Shown here in pieces: positions 14,452 through 14,801 of a stretch of DNA of 14,801 bases (the first letter of the stretch is position 1; each line of letters starts with the position of its first letter). The DNA lies in NCBI GenBank assembly GCA_027068725.1, contig JAMOMD010000070.1:1-14801 (forward strand). Direction: 5' to 3'. The DNA is from Thermoproteales archaeon. Its GTDB lineage: Archaea > Thermoproteota > Thermoprotei > Thermoproteales > Thermocladiaceae. The notes under the pieces are model-generated. The model worked only from the letters and a program-made list of their open reading frames with translations, ran no database searches and was not told where the DNA came from. Position numbers and translations under genes: made by a program.

Positions 14452-14801
14452 AGATAATCAGTTACAGAAACAGAAGACTTCCAACAGCAACAACAGTCGC
14501 TCGAACTAGCCAATCCTAGCTTATAGTACATGATAATATATTTAACATACTTGTACGAACCCAAATTAAAGACCGCGACAGGACTTATCGACACATAAGT
14601 TTCGTACTCTACATTACAACCACAACATCCGCCGCATTTACATGTATGCTCTTCAACTATAGTCACATTTACAAGAGTTTTAGAGAAATTCTTACAATCA
14701 ATAAAACTCGACGTCTTACAAGCTGTAACAGTCACATTAACATAATAATGATACTTCACCTTCCTACCTCTACAACAACAGCAACCACCTTCACAACCAC
14801 C
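14403..14801 (-). CDS. Very Cys-rich protein of unknown function, N-terminus outside the window
   Basis: The frame is open from the right edge, so the start is not seen. A GTG at 14759 is only an internal candidate, because Cys-rich coding sequence continues upstream of it (GGCEGGCCCCRG). About 132 residues are visible, with 16 cysteines in clusters: a run of four near the edge, TCKCGGCCGC in the middle, and DCCCCW near the C-terminus. Between clusters are Val/Tyr/Thr-rich segments such as YHYYVNVTVTACK and SPVAVFNLGSYKYVKY, which look like beta strands. This could be a secreted disulfide-rich protein or a metal-binding protein. I recognise no family. The last 49 bp are antisense to the end of cobA. 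Confidence 0.6.
   Translation of the reverse strand, partial: GGCEGGCCCCRGRKVKYHYYVNVTVTACKTSSFIDCKNFSKTLVNVTIVEEHTCKCGGCCGCNVEYETYVSISPVAVFNLGSYKYVKYIIMYYKLGLASSSDCCCCWKSSVSVTDYLYDVVIVPLPFELSSR

Noticed and set aside
14452..14758. Noncoding plus-strand sequence after cobA
   Set aside because: The stretch is not empty: the minus strand carries the open Cys-rich frame across it.
1..14801. CRISPR arrays, insertion sequences or attachment sites
   Set aside because: No regularly spaced repeats, transposase motifs or tRNA-linked direct repeats were seen on either strand.

Overview
The window looks like a piece of a hyperthermophilic Thermoproteota (Crenarchaeota) chromosome of moderate G+C. The support is: archaeal-type leucyl- and methionyl-tRNA synthetases; a proline tRNA interrupted by two bulge-helix-bulge introns; TATA-like boxes about 26 bp upstream of many starts, implying leaderless mRNAs; frequent GTG starts; a class III (pilin) signal peptide; and a good C/D-box sRNA candidate. 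No phage, insertion-sequence, plasmid or CRISPR signature is visible. A genus cannot be named from the sequence alone.

Layout. 1-4400: the 3' four-fifths of leuS faces a glutaminase plus GXGXG fusion of the glutamate synthase family, with an 8-bp gap. 4458-7313: a Lys-rich winged-helix protein diverges from metG, whose 3' end overlaps a convergent HTH regulator. 7385-9860: a small FUN14-like membrane protein and a Cys-rich AmrS-like radical SAM protein diverge. The radical SAM gene then meets a convergent pair (ASCH-domain protein, then a PDCD5/TFAR19-like protein), and a C/D-box sRNA candidate fills the gap between the stop codons. 10022-10791: a pilin-like surface protein, a U-rich terminator zone and the two-intron tRNA-Pro(UGG). 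10884-12771: a membrane metal-dependent hydrolase overlaps the start of a long PP-loop (PAPS-reductase-like) protein. 12725-13647: a secreted/membrane-anchored protein whose cytoplasmic winged-helix domain lies in the -1 frame, after a perfect slippery heptamer. 13699-14451: SUMT (cobA), divergent from it over one palindromic TATA element. 14403-14801: an incomplete, extremely Cys-rich protein.

How the genes relate. Most genes appear to be transcribed singly from their own TATA boxes. The only close co-directional pairs are ASCH/PDCD5-like and the hydrolase/PP-loop pair. Translation is a recurring theme (LeuRS, MetRS, tRNA-Pro, sRNA, ASCH). SUMT makes precorrin-2, the route to siroheme and B12. 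The window holds no sirohaem-linked sulfur or nitrogen gene that can be tied firmly to it, although the PP-loop protein resembles PAPS/APS reductases.

The items most worth a second look are the apparent -1 frameshift that joins a sensor-like ectodomain to a DNA-binding domain, the C/D-box sRNA between two stop codons, the double-intron tRNA, and the Cys-rich protein at the right edge.
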